The notes beneath the pieces are model-generated. The model was given only the letters and a program-made list of their open reading frames with translations. It was not told the DNA's origin and did no database searches. The position numbers and the translations under genes were made by a program. Shown here one piece after another: positions 26,017-35,008 of a stretch of DNA of 64,000 bases. How positions within the stretch are numbered: position 1 is the first letter of the stretch; each line of letters opens with the position of its first letter. Source of the stretch: UBA12018 sp051656605 (lineage in GTDB: Bacteria > Bacteroidota > Bacteroidia > Bacteroidales > CAMTPD01); NCBI GenBank assembly GCA_051656605.1, contig JBOGCF010000026.1, forward strand, positions 1 through 64,000. The letters are read 5' to 3'.

Positions 26017-27105
26017 TTATTCAGCTAAAACGGTTGCAACTGCTTGCGTGAGTGCTTCGAAGTCGCGTGGATGTACATCGCCAATGTTACCGATACGGAA
26101 GGTGTTTGCATCGGAAATCTTTCCCGGATAGATAACGAATCCGTGTTGTTTCAATTGCTCGTAGAATGTAGCAAAGCAGAAATCATCGTTCGGATACAGG
26201 AAAGAGGTGATGATTGGTGATTGCTTTTCGTCGCTGAGTAGGGTCGTATAGCCCAGGGCTCTCATTCCTTTTACGAGGGTAGTGTGGCTGGTTTGGTAGC
26301 GGTTGTAGCGAGCTTCGATTCCGCCTTCTTCTTCCAGTTCTTTCAGTGCTTGGTGAAAAGCACGCACCACGTGGGTAGGAGAGGTGAAGCGCCACTTGCC
26401 TTTTCCTTTTTCCATTTCGTTCCATTGTGCGTACAGGTCTAGCGATAGTGATTTGGAAACACCCTTGCACGCTTCTAGTTTCTCTTTACGTGCAATTACA
26501 AAGCCGAAGCCGGGTACACCCTGAATACACTTGTTGGCACTGCTGATCAAGAAATCAATGCCCAGCCCTTTTATGTCGATCGGAATTCCGCCAAAGCTGC
26601 TCATTGCGTCTACAATGTAAGTAAGGTTGTGCGCTTTGGCTACTTCTGCGATGGTTTCTATCGGGTTGATGATGCCGGTTGTGGTTTCGCAATGCACGAC
26701 CGACAGGTGTGTAGTGCCCGGATATGCTTTAAGTGCTTCTTCAACTACGGCAGGAGTCACTTGTTCGGTCTCGTGAAGTGAAACCAGGTTATAGTTGAGT
26801 CCCTGATACGTTGCTATTTCGGCCATGCGCGCACCATAGGCACCGTTGGCAACGATCAGCAGTTGGTCTTCCGGTTTCACGGCACAACCCAATGTTGCCT
26901 CTACTGCATACGTTCCGCTTCCTTGCAACAACACGGTGGTGTATTCATGGTCAAGCCCGGCTGCCTTTAGCAAGCTTTCGCGTATTTCCGTCACGATACC
27001 GATGTTGTAGTCGTTGTCCCACGTGCACCAGTCTTGCAGCATGGCTTCTTTTACCGATTGAGAAGTTGTAAGCGGTCCGGGTGTAAGTAATAAATAGTTT
27101 CGCAT
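26017..27105 (-). CDS. phnW: 2-aminoethylphosphonate:pyruvate aminotransferase
   Basis: A PLP enzyme of 362 residues that moves the amino group of 2-aminoethylphosphonate to pyruvate, giving phosphonoacetaldehyde and alanine. The N-terminal YLLLTPGPLTTS, the PLP aspartate in YIVDAMSSFGG (Asp166), and the Schiff-base Lys192 in SSANKCIQGVPGFG are all present, as is GKWRFTSPTHV. This combination separates PhnW from serine-glyoxylate aminotransferases. It starts 3 bp after phnX and ends 4 bp before the flavoenzyme gene, so translation may be coupled. It is a full-length, apparently active enzyme. Confidence 0.93.
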   Translation of the reverse strand: MRNYLLLTPGPLTTSQSVKEAMLQDWCTWDNDYNIGIVTEIRESLLKAAGLDHEYTTVLLQGSGTYAVEATLGCAVKPEDQLLIVANGAYGARMAEIATYQGLNYNLVSLHETEQVTPAVVEEALKAYPGTTHLSVVHCETTTGIINPIETIAEVAKAHNLTYIVDAMSSFGGIPIDIKGLGIDFLISSANKCIQGVPGFGFVIARKEKLEACKGVSKSLSLDLYAQWNEMEKGKGKWRFTSPTHVVRAFHQALKELEEEGGIEARYNRYQTSHTTLVKGMRALGYTTLLSDEKQSPIITSFLYPNDDFCFATFYEQLKQHGFVIYPGKISDANTFRIGNIGDVHPRDFEALTQAVATVLAE

Positions 27106-27108
27106 GGC

Positions 27109-27924
27109 TTAGTTGTTTGAAGGGTTGATGTTGAGTCTATTATTGATGGTCTCGATACATGCCGGTAGTTCTGCGATGGTGTCGATTACGAAGTGTGCGC
27201 CGGCTTTTAGCATGCGCGCTCTCACTTCTTCCTTGAGCGGAGTGAGTTCGTCGGCACTCATGTTGTTTACCTCCTCTTGGGTAAGACCTAATTCACTACT
27301 ACCCAATACTAGTCCTACGGTCCACGTTTTTGCGTTTACCCCTTCCTTGATGTCTGCGATGGTATCTCCAACTTTTACAACCTTGTCTGTGCTGTCTACG
27401 TTTAGTGCAATCATGTTGTTGTAAATCATGAAAGGTGCAGGTCTGCCGGCTGGCATGCCTGAAGGAGTAATATAATGGTCTACGTTATATCCCTTTGCTG
27501 CTGCGCCCGGTACTACTACGTTCATCATCTCTTGGGTATAACCTGTAGTAGATCCGATCTTCATACCCTTTTCACGGAGCGACTGCAAGGTGTCGATCAC
27601 GCCGTCGATTGGTGTAGTGTAGTCACTCAACGACTCGAAAAGGTATTTCTCGAAGCTTTTGTTCATGGCTACCACATCGTCCATGGTCCAGTCGCGGTTA
27701 TACTTCGCCTTAAACTGCTCGTTGACCGAAGGCATGGATAGTATCGCCTTGATGTGATCGATTTTAAGTAGTCCCATCGGCTCGCGGGCCTGACGCGATG
27801 TAATGTGTATGCCGTATTCGCCTTCGAATACTTTAATAAATGCCTGAAGGGGTGCAAAACATCCGTAATCTACGGCCGTACCGGCCCAGTCCATAATAAT
27901 ACATGCTACATTTTTCATGTTCAA
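27109..27924 (-). CDS. phnX: Phosphonoacetaldehyde hydrolase (phosphonatase)
   Basis: A HAD-superfamily enzyme of 271 residues that splits the C-P bond of phosphonoacetaldehyde to acetaldehyde and phosphate. The nucleophile Asp12 is in MDWAGTAVD, the Schiff-base lysine characteristic of phosphonatases is Lys54 in EPMGLLKIDHIKA, and KVGDTIADIKEG carries the Mg-binding aspartate. Thr/Ser and Arg motifs (GSTTGYT, AGRPAPFM) also match. It lies between the DUF5690 transporter and phnW. An alternative ATG two codons downstream is equally possible. Confidence 0.94.
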   Translation of the reverse strand: MNMKNVACIIMDWAGTAVDYGCFAPLQAFIKVFEGEYGIHITSRQAREPMGLLKIDHIKAILSMPSVNEQFKAKYNRDWTMDDVVAMNKSFEKYLFESLSDYTTPIDGVIDTLQSLREKGMKIGSTTGYTQEMMNVVVPGAAAKGYNVDHYITPSGMPAGRPAPFMIYNNMIALNVDSTDKVVKVGDTIADIKEGVNAKTWTVGLVLGSSELGLTQEEVNNMSADELTPLKEEVRARMLKAGAHFVIDTIAELPACIETINNRLNINPSNN

Positions 27925-27964
27925 AAGTCGTTTAGTAAGTAATTGAATTTATTTTCTTGGATTG

Positions 27965-29278
27965 TTATTCGATAGAGTAAGCAGGAGTAAACGAAGGCAC
28001 TCCGTTTTCTTTGCGGTGACGTTGCACAATGTACACGATCGAGAATGCAAAGGAGATGCAACAAACGATACCTACATAGCCTGCCAGGTTGTTGTAGAAA
28101 ACCAACCAATCGATGTTGGGACTGCAAAATTCTTTTACAAGCAACACGGCTACCGTTCCGGTGTATCCGATAAAATCGATCAGGGCGATAAAGAATCCTA
28201 CGTTTCCTTTGATCTTGAAGCAAGCGATGAATCGGTCGAAAAAGATGGTTTGAAACGTAAGGTACGACGTGTACAAACACAGGCTTTGTACGAAGAGCCA
28301 CGTGAGCGGCGAAAGCTCGAAGCGGCTGTGACCAAATGAGATCACCGTCATTACCACTGTTCCGATCATTACCATCACCAGTAGGGAGATAAGTGCTTTG
28401 AGGTTGTTCTTTACGAAGACCATGAGGCCGAACATTCCCAAGATTATCAGCGTGACTACGCTGTCGAGCTGTGCAAAGATCCAGTCTGAGTACATGCTGG
28501 TATCGAAGATGTTGACTAAGAAGTCTTCCTTTATATCGCGCAGCACAATCAGTAAGAGATTGGCGATGAAAAGCATGGTGAGTACGGGCATAAACTCAAG
28601 AAAGAGTTCTTTACGTGCCGACTTGTCGAGGGTTACTCGCTCTGTTTTCGTTTGTTTGTCGTGCGCGTCGGGATGTGGCAACTTGTTGAGCAAGTAGGCC
28701 AGAAGTGCAAGAATTGGTAGTGCAAACGCGCCGATAAAAGCCGGCATCCAAAAGTCGCTGATGTGTAATGTATTGGTAACAAATAATCCGACCGACTTTG
28801 CCGTGCCCGACGCTACAACGATGCTGATCCCGAGCAGACTGGCAAGGATGTCGGTAACGCGACGTCCTTCGATAAAACTGAAGATAACGCCCCACATGCA
28901 ACCGAGCGACAAGCCGTTGAAAAACATGGCGGCAATGTTGTACGGCGCGGGGATGAGTCCGTAGGCTACAAGTGAGAGTTGCGCAGCCGTTACGGATGTA
29001 AGGATAAACTTAAAGCGGTTCTCCTTTTTTAGTTCCGATATTAATTTAATACCGATAAACTTAGCAATGAGATATCCGATAATTTGTGTGATGGTTACGA
29101 TGGTCTTGTAATCGAAGCCAAGTATATCAAGTCCTGCGTAGGTCGACGCAGTGTAGGGTTTGCGTAGTGCATAAACTAATGAGTAGGAGAGCAAGGCGGC
29201 GCCTCCGGCCCATAGTATAAAAAGGAGATCAGACATTCGTTTATTCGAATCGATCGTTTCGGTTGCTGTGTTGTTCAT
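27965..29278 (-). CDS. DUF5690/MFS-type transporter, probable phosphonate importer
   Basis: A 437-residue integral membrane protein with about 12 helices and an organisation like the major facilitator superfamily. Residues 24-45 (FILWAGGAALLSYSLVYALR) and a cytoplasmic loop with HPDAHDKQTKTERVTL separate the two halves. It resembles the Bacteroidota DUF5690 family, whose substrates are not established. It lies 40 bp upstream of phnX in the same operon, which makes an aminophosphonate the most likely cargo by context. No ABC or PhnCDE-type transporter is present, so it may be the only inner-membrane route. Confidence 0.78.
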   Translation of the reverse strand: MNNTATETIDSNKRMSDLLFILWAGGAALLSYSLVYALRKPYTASTYAGLDILGFDYKTIVTITQIIGYLIAKFIGIKLISELKKENRFKFILTSVTAAQLSLVAYGLIPAPYNIAAMFFNGLSLGCMWGVIFSFIEGRRVTDILASLLGISIVVASGTAKSVGLFVTNTLHISDFWMPAFIGAFALPILALLAYLLNKLPHPDAHDKQTKTERVTLDKSARKELFLEFMPVLTMLFIANLLLIVLRDIKEDFLVNIFDTSMYSDWIFAQLDSVVTLIILGMFGLMVFVKNNLKALISLLVMVMIGTVVMTVISFGHSRFELSPLTWLFVQSLCLYTSYLTFQTIFFDRFIACFKIKGNVGFFIALIDFIGYTGTVAVLLVKEFCSPNIDWLVFYNNLAGYVGIVCCISFAFSIVYIVQRHRKENGVPSFTPAYSIE

Positions 29279-29452
29279 ATATGTATTTTATTTCTATTTT
29301 CTTTGTTTCGACAGCAAAAGAATCGATTGTGTATTACAGGCTTGTTACACGAGTGTGTCTGTTTTGTTTCCTGATAAGCAGGTGGTTAAGTTTAATAGTT
29401 CTGAAAGGTTTCTGTTATGGTTTTGTAACAAGGTGGGCGTGTAGAAAAAGAA

Positions 29453-29491
29453 ATCCCTGCCGGTTAGCGATCGAATCTAACCGGCAGGGAT
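29453..29491 (-). terminator. Terminator between porin and DUF5690 transporter
   Basis: A perfect 15-bp stem (29453-29467 with 29477-29491) has a 9-nt loop. On the minus strand it runs into TTTCTTTTTC. It lies 24 bp past the porin stop and 175 bp before the transporter start, so part of the porin transcript would end here. Confidence 0.8.
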
Positions 29492-29514
29492 GTGTCGTAT
29501 TTGTATTGTTGCTT

Positions 29515-30579
29515 TTAAATGATAGCGAAAAACCAACGGAAACCTGCAAGAATGCGGTTCTGATTGTTAGGGTTATAACCTGTGATTGCTTCGTTGTAGT
29601 GGGTGCGGCAAAACGCATACGCCAGGTGTACGTTTAGTTTGTCGCCTCCCAAGGGGTAATATTCCAATAATGTGGAAGCTGTATATTTATTGTAAATAGT
29701 GAGTGAATGATCTTTGTCGCGACGCTTGTCCCACATCCCTTTTACGCCGAATGCCCACCGGCGTTGTTTCCCCATAAAAAGTTTGTAGGAAACGATGGCC
29801 GTTTGGTCGTTTGCCATATACAGCGTGTTTTCATTCCACGAGGCCGGTTGGTAGTAGGCTCCGTTCATATAATCTACTTCGAGGGTCGATGATCCCAGTA
29901 TCAGCTGATTGCCAACGGTGATCCATTGTGTCGTTTTGCCTTTGTCTACGTTGGTAAGCATGTATCCGTAGCGGGTATTGAATGCGCCGTTGCAGAAAGA
30001 GCCTGCCCACATGGCGGCATAGTTGAAGGCGTAATCGTAGTCGGGCGCGGCAAACTGCGGAGCTCGTGCATCGGTGATTTGCAGGTTGAATTCCTGGTTG
30101 CGCACGGTGTACGCTGCTCGGATTCCGGTTTCGTATGCCTGAATCAGGTTGTTGGGTTGCGAGAAGAAGTAAAGCGTGGACGTGTTGTAGTTGTATTCGA
30201 ATGTGCCGAGTTGCACGATTTGTTTCCCGGCCTCGATGCGCCAACGTTGCGTGGGACGGTAGATGAGCATGGCATAATCGGTGGCGGCAAGAAAGTTGTC
30301 TTTCGATACACTTCCCGACTTGTTGAGTCGCTGCCGTATGAGGTAGCCGAGTTGGGGCGAGAAGTCTCCTTCGAGAACGACGCGGAAAGTGGTTGCCTTG
30401 AATGCGGCATTGTTCTTTTCCCGGTTGTTGATACTGCCGTCGAAGTCGATACGTAAGTCAAGTTTGATGGCATGTTTCTCTTTGTTGAAAACAGAGTCGA
30501 GGCTAAAAGCTTGTGCCTTTTCGGTGATAAATAAAAATGAACACAGGGTTAGTAGTGTGTACGATAATGTGTGTTTCAT
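29515..30579 (-). CDS. OprO/P-family porin of the phosphonate operon
   Basis: A 354-residue outer-membrane beta-barrel protein with a signal peptide (MKHTLSYTLLTLCSFLFITE, cleavage after AQA near residue 24). It shares the conserved LDLRIDFDGSINN, IRQRLNKSGSVSKDNFLAATD and EAGKQIVQLGTFEYNYN with the porin at 14329-15525, but lacks that protein's N-terminal linker. The strand pattern ends in ILAGFRWFFAII. Its family is named for phosphate and pyrophosphate channels. At the head of a phosphonate locus it plausibly admits small anionic phosphonates. The intervening terminator suggests it is expressed more strongly than the downstream genes. Confidence 0.85.
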   Translation of the reverse strand: MKHTLSYTLLTLCSFLFITEKAQAFSLDSVFNKEKHAIKLDLRIDFDGSINNREKNNAAFKATTFRVVLEGDFSPQLGYLIRQRLNKSGSVSKDNFLAATDYAMLIYRPTQRWRIEAGKQIVQLGTFEYNYNTSTLYFFSQPNNLIQAYETGIRAAYTVRNQEFNLQITDARAPQFAAPDYDYAFNYAAMWAGSFCNGAFNTRYGYMLTNVDKGKTTQWITVGNQLILGSSTLEVDYMNGAYYQPASWNENTLYMANDQTAIVSYKLFMGKQRRWAFGVKGMWDKRRDKDHSLTIYNKYTASTLLEYYPLGGDKLNVHLAYAFCRTHYNEAITGYNPNNQNRILAGFRWFFAII

Positions 30580-30606
30580 GGAAAAATAGAGTTACTACAA
30601 ATAAGA

Positions 30607-30636
30607 AGCCGCATTATCCAATGGAGTAATGCGGCT
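30607..30636 (-). terminator. Terminator of the COG2509 flavoprotein gene
   Basis: AGCCGCATTA (30607-30616) pairs with TAATGCGGCT (30627-30636) across a 10-nt loop. On the minus strand it is followed by TTCTTATTTG. It lies 8 bp after the stop. Confidence 0.7.
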
Positions 30637-30643
30637 GGGTATA

Positions 30644-32212
30644 TTAAGCGTTTGTTTTCGAGTACTGTTCCGTTATGCTTTCGGCACAACGTTCGCCGTC
30701 GATAGCGGCCGATACGATTCCGCCTGCATATCCGGCACCTTCACCACATGGGTAAAGTCCTTTGATGCGGATGTGTTGCAAGGTTTCTCTGTCGCGCAGG
30801 ATACGAACAGGGGCAGAAGTGCGACTTTCCACGCCGATCATTACGGCTTCGTTGGTAAGGAAACCGTGCGACATTTTACCGAATTGCTTGAATCCGTCGC
30901 GCAGGCGCGATGTTACGAACTCCGGCATCCAGAAGTGAAGCGGAGAGGCAAGCAGACCCGGTGCATACGACGACTCGGGAAGATCAAATGAGTTCTTCTT
31001 GTTTACGAAGTCGACCATACGTTGTGCCGGTGCGGTTTGCTTCATGCCGCCGTTGAGCCAGCATAGTTCTTCGAGATGCTCTTGAAACTTCAATACGCAA
31101 AGCTCTTCGTGCTCGGCGTAGTCGGTAAGGTCTTCGGGACGCACTTCAACAACCATTCCTGAGTTTGCCCACTTTGATCCGCGGCGTGATGCCGACATTC
31201 CGTTCACAACTACTTGGCGCGGAGCGGTAGAAGCCGGAACGACTACACCACCCGGACACATGCAGAATGAATAAACGCCGCGTCCGTTGGCTTGCGTTAC
31301 AAAGCTGTATTCGGCAGCCGGAAGGTATTTTCCGCGACCATCTTTCGAGTGGTATTGGATCTGATCAATCAGCTCTTGCGGATGTTCGAGACGTACACCT
31401 ACGGCAATTCCTTTGGCTTCGATCTCTACGCCTGCTTCTTTTAAGTAATAATATACGTCGCGTGCCGAGTGACCGGTTGCGAGAATAACAGGGCCATTAA
31501 ACGTGGTTCCGTTTTGTGTTTCGATACCGACAACTTCATCCTTCTCGAAGATCAACTTGTCCATACGTGTTTCGAAATGTACTTCTCCACCGCAACGGAT
31601 GATGGTGTTGCGCATGTTTTCGATAATGCCCGGCAACTTGTCTGTTCCTACGTGCGGATGCGCGTCCATCAAGATTGAAGTGGAAGCGCCGTGTTGGCAC
31701 AGGATATTCAAGATGCGGTCTACTGATCCGCGTTTTTTGCTACGGGTATATAGTTTGCCGTCAGAGAACGCTCCGGCTCCACCTTCACCGAAACTGTAGT
31801 TCGACTCCGGGTCTACCAGGTGTTCGCGACTAATGCGTGCGATGTCTTTGCGACGGTCGTGTACGTTCTTTCCTCGTTCGATCACGATTGGGCGCATGTC
31901 TGCTTCGATCAAGCGGAGCGCGGCAAACAATCCGCCGGGACCCGCACCTACTACGATTACGGCAGGCGCATTCGAAACATCTTTATAATCGATCGATGTA
32001 TATTCTGCATCGGTAGGCAGTTCGTTGATGTATACACGAACTTTTAGATTGATAAAGATGGTACGCTGACGTGCGTCGATAGAACGCTTCAGGATACGTA
32101 CGGCTTTGATGTTTTTAGGAAGTATGTCGTGCTCTGTAGCAATGTATTCTTTCAATTGCTGTTCTTGAGCGGCTATATGCGGTAATACGCGTAATTGAAA
32201 CTCTTTTGTCAT
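30644..32212 (-). CDS. COG2509-type FAD-dependent dehydrogenase
   Basis: A 522-residue flavoprotein of the widespread but poorly characterised COG2509 group. After a roughly 80-residue N-terminal domain comes the Rossmann FAD motif AVIVVGAGPGGLFAALRL (about residues 83-100). SFGEGGAGAFSDGKLYTR follows, then a substrate-side region with FCMCPGGVVVPAS and a C-terminal FAD motif LYPCGEGAGYAGGIVSAA. The substrate is not known. It stands alone between the porin and radA, with its own -7 box and terminator, so it does not appear to belong to the phosphonate operon. Confidence 0.85.
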   Translation of the reverse strand: MTKEFQLRVLPHIAAQEQQLKEYIATEHDILPKNIKAVRILKRSIDARQRTIFINLKVRVYINELPTDAEYTSIDYKDVSNAPAVIVVGAGPGGLFAALRLIEADMRPIVIERGKNVHDRRKDIARISREHLVDPESNYSFGEGGAGAFSDGKLYTRSKKRGSVDRILNILCQHGASTSILMDAHPHVGTDKLPGIIENMRNTIIRCGGEVHFETRMDKLIFEKDEVVGIETQNGTTFNGPVILATGHSARDVYYYLKEAGVEIEAKGIAVGVRLEHPQELIDQIQYHSKDGRGKYLPAAEYSFVTQANGRGVYSFCMCPGGVVVPASTAPRQVVVNGMSASRRGSKWANSGMVVEVRPEDLTDYAEHEELCVLKFQEHLEELCWLNGGMKQTAPAQRMVDFVNKKNSFDLPESSYAPGLLASPLHFWMPEFVTSRLRDGFKQFGKMSHGFLTNEAVMIGVESRTSAPVRILRDRETLQHIRIKGLYPCGEGAGYAGGIVSAAIDGERCAESITEQYSKTNA

Positions 32213-32231
32213 CTTGTATATGTTCTGTATG

Positions 32232-32239
32232 CAAAGATA
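32232..32239 (-). promoter_or_regulatory. -7 promoter element for the COG2509 flavoprotein gene
   Basis: On the minus strand this reads TATCTTTG, an exact TAnnTTTG match, 20 bp before the start codon. A TTTG lies 24 bp further upstream, a slightly long spacing. Confidence 0.55.
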
Positions 32240-32268
32240 CGATTTTCAAGGATGCTTCTTTCCCAAAA

Positions 32269-33636
32269 TTAGCTAAACAAAAAGCGAAAAGCTTCTTCTA
32301 CTTTCCTAACGGTTACGATTTGTATATTCATTTTTGAGGTGTCGAATCCTTTGAGGTTGTTGTGAGGGATGATGATCTTCTTAAAGCCTAACTTCTCGGC
32401 TTCAAGGATTCGTTGCTCGATTCGGTTTACCGGGCGGATCTCTCCCGATAGTCCCACTTCTCCGGCCATACAGACTTGTCGATCGATGGCAATATCGAGG
32501 CTCGACGAAAGTACGGCACTGATTACGGCAAGGTCTATCGCGGGGTCATTTACTTTGAGGCCTCCGGCAATGTTGAGGAAGACGTCTTTTTGAACAAGTT
32601 TGAAGCCGGCGCGCTTTTCGAGCACAGCCAGTAGCATGTTCATGCGTCTGCTGTCGAATCCGGTTGCCGAACGCTGCGGAGTTCCGTATACGGCCGTACT
32701 TACGAGTGCTTGTGTTTCGATGAGAAACGAGCGTACTCCTTCTATCGCTGCCGCAATGGCAACGCCGCTTAGGCCTTCGTGATTTTGGGTAAGCAGCAAC
32801 TCCGACGGGTTACTTACCTGGCGCAGTCCGTTGCGTTGCATTTCGTAGATGCCGAGTTCGGCCGTACTACCAAAACGGTTTTTGATACTTCGCAAGATGC
32901 GGTACATGTAGTGCTGGTCGCCTTCAAACTGAAGTACGGTGTCTACAATGTGCTCCAGTACTTTCGGTCCGGCGATGCTGCCTTCTTTATTAATGTGTCC
33001 GATGAGTAAAACCGGCGTGTTTGTTTCTTTTGCGTACTTAAGAATGAGGGCAGAGCTTTCGCGTACTTGCGCCACGCTACCCGGGGATGACTCTACCGTT
33101 TCGGTGAAAATGGTTTGAATCGAGTCTATAATTAATAAATCGGGATTGAGTTGTTTGGTGTGAGCAAATATCTGCTCGAGATTTGTTTCGCAAAGGATGT
33201 AGCAGTCGCTGGTTTCTTCGCTGAGGCGTTCGGCGCGTAGTTTTAGTTGTTTGTAGCTCTCTTCGCCCGAAACATAAAGGGTGTTGAACCCTTTCATTTG
33301 AAGTGCTGTTTGAAGAATCAGTGTTGATTTTCCGATTCCGGGTTCTCCGCCAATCAAGACCAAAGAGCCTTTAACGAGTCCTCCTCCCAATACGCGATTG
33401 AGTTCTTCGTCGCCCAAATTAATTCTGGTTTCTTCGCCGGAAGTGATTTCTCTTAGCTTCTGAGGCTTTGCTTTTGGGGTGTCGAGTCCGGCAATGACAC
33501 GTTTAGCAGATGTGTCTTTGGCCAAAACTTCTTCAACGTAAGTATTCCATTCTCCGCAAGCGGGACATTTGCCAATCCACTTAGGGGAGTCGGCTCCGCA
33601 ATTGCTGCATACATAAACTGTTTTAGTCTTTGCCAT
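32269..33636 (-). CDS. radA: DNA repair protein RadA
   Basis: A RecA-like ATPase of 455 residues that helps process recombination intermediates by driving branch migration as a DnaB-like ring. Visible are the N-terminal zinc finger CSNCGADSPKWIGKCPACGE (residues 10-29), Walker A GGEPGIGKST (about 93-102), Walker B LLIIDSIQT, the RadA-specific KNRFGS motif, and a C-terminal Lon-protease-like domain with GGLKVNDPAIDLAV. All parts and the length are normal. It is a single gene, divergent from the threonine aldolase gene. Confidence 0.96.
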   Translation of the reverse strand: MAKTKTVYVCSNCGADSPKWIGKCPACGEWNTYVEEVLAKDTSAKRVIAGLDTPKAKPQKLREITSGEETRINLGDEELNRVLGGGLVKGSLVLIGGEPGIGKSTLILQTALQMKGFNTLYVSGEESYKQLKLRAERLSEETSDCYILCETNLEQIFAHTKQLNPDLLIIDSIQTIFTETVESSPGSVAQVRESSALILKYAKETNTPVLLIGHINKEGSIAGPKVLEHIVDTVLQFEGDQHYMYRILRSIKNRFGSTAELGIYEMQRNGLRQVSNPSELLLTQNHEGLSGVAIAAAIEGVRSFLIETQALVSTAVYGTPQRSATGFDSRRMNMLLAVLEKRAGFKLVQKDVFLNIAGGLKVNDPAIDLAVISAVLSSSLDIAIDRQVCMAGEVGLSGEIRPVNRIEQRILEAEKLGFKKIIIPHNNLKGFDTSKMNIQIVTVRKVEEAFRFLFS

Positions 33637-33705
33637 CTATTTAAATTTGATGTAAAAATAGGAATTATTTGGTGTATCAGCATGTTTATTAACAAGCATT
33701 TAGTT

Positions 33706-33713
33706 TATATTTG
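33706..33713 (+). promoter_or_regulatory. -7 promoter element of the threonine aldolase gene
   Basis: TATATTTG matches TAnnTTTG and lies 17 bp before the ATG at 33731, implying a very short leader. It overlaps the upstream GTG at 33713, which therefore cannot be the start codon for this transcript. Confidence 0.5.
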
Positions 33714-33730
33714 TGGCAAATAGAAATTAT

Positions 33731-34756
33731 ATGAGAAGTTTTGCAAGCGATAATAACTCGGGAGTACATCCTGATATTATGCAAGCTATATTCAATGCTA
33801 ATACCAACCATGCGATCGGGTATGGGGATGACTGCTGGACTACCAGAGCGGTAGAAGTTATTAAACAACAATTCGGAGAGTCTGCATCTCCTTTTTTTGT
33901 TTTTAATGGGACTGGAGCTAATTGTGTTGCGCTACAAGCTGCTACGCGTTCGTTTCATAGTATTATTACTGCAACGGGCGGACATATTGAAGTAGATGAG
34001 TGCGGTGCTCCGACAAAAATGACCGGTTGTCATATTATTTCGATTCCTACTACAGACGGAAAACTAACGCCGGAATTGATCGCTCCTAAACTAACCGGAT
34101 TCGGAGAATGCCATCATTCACAACCCAAAGTGGTTTATATATCACAATCGACCGAGGTAGGTACGGTTTATACGCCACAGGAGATAAAAGCGATTGCTGA
34201 TTTGATTCACGGTTACGGTATGTATCTGCATATGGATGGAGCGCGCTTGGCAAATGCTTGTGCAACGCTTGGTTGCAGCATGAAGGCTTGTACGGTGGAT
34301 GCCGGGGTGGATATCCTAAGTTTGGGAGGTACAAAGAATGGCATGATGATGGGAGAGGTTGTTATAGCTTTTAAACCAGAACTTGCTGTTGATTTAGCAT
34401 TTATTAGAAAGCAATCTGCTCAATTAGCGTCGAAAATGCGCTATCTTACAGCTCAATTTGATGCTTACTTCAATAACTCATTATGGCTTGCGAATGCAAC
34501 GCATGCTAATAAGCAGGCGTTGAGACTAAAAGAAGCTTTGTCTGGTTTTGATGGATTTCAATTAGAATATCCGGTGCAGGCGAATGCTTTGTTTATTTCA
34601 ATGCCCCAACAGATTATTGAAAAGCTTAGAGAACACTTCTTCTTTTATACATGGGATGAAGCACGTAATGTGGTACGCTTTGTATGTTCTTGGGATACAA
34701 CTGATGAAGATATCGAGGCGTTTATTGCAATTGTAAAGCAAAACGTAACACAATAA
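33731..34756 (+). CDS. Low-specificity threonine aldolase (beta-eliminating lyase family)
   Basis: A PLP enzyme of 341 residues that probably cleaves L-threonine or L-allo-threonine to glycine and acetaldehyde. The N-terminal FASDNNSGVHPDIM matches the family, and the PLP-lysine region is DILSLGGTKNGMMMGE (about residues 192-207). YLHMDGARLANA carries the PLP-ring aspartate. E. coli-type members use the name ltaE; specificity cannot be settled from sequence. It is monocistronic. The start at 33731 is chosen because the promoter excludes the upstream GTG. Confidence 0.88.
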   Translation: MRSFASDNNSGVHPDIMQAIFNANTNHAIGYGDDCWTTRAVEVIKQQFGESASPFFVFNGTGANCVALQAATRSFHSIITATGGHIEVDECGAPTKMTGCHIISIPTTDGKLTPELIAPKLTGFGECHHSQPKVVYISQSTEVGTVYTPQEIKAIADLIHGYGMYLHMDGARLANACATLGCSMKACTVDAGVDILSLGGTKNGMMMGEVVIAFKPELAVDLAFIRKQSAQLASKMRYLTAQFDAYFNNSLWLANATHANKQALRLKEALSGFDGFQLEYPVQANALFISMPQQIIEKLREHFFFYTWDEARNVVRFVCSWDTTDEDIEAFIAIVKQNVTQ

Positions 34757-35008
34757 AAACAGAGTAAAAACTTAAAAAGAATCAGCACAGAGCATCTTGT
34801 TCGCTCAATTTGAATGAATATTTAAATCTTTTGAATTGATAGTCTGCATTTTGTAGGGTGATGATGATTGTATCTTAGAGGCGGGGAAGAGCTTATACTA
34901 TAGTAGGCTCATTTGTTTATTTCACCGACAGGAAAAGCTAAGATGGTATTGCTTCTGGGATGAGAATAAAGAAACCCAATAGAATAATTAAATCGACGAG
35001 TAAAAAGT

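Noticed and set aside
30644..32212. COG2509 flavoprotein as part of the phosphonate operon
   Set aside because: It has its own -7 box and a terminator before the porin, and the family occurs broadly without phosphonate genes.
34757..35008. Small RNA or leader gene before the GH92 gene
   Set aside because: No stem with a T-run, no consensus promoter pair and no short frame with coding character was found.
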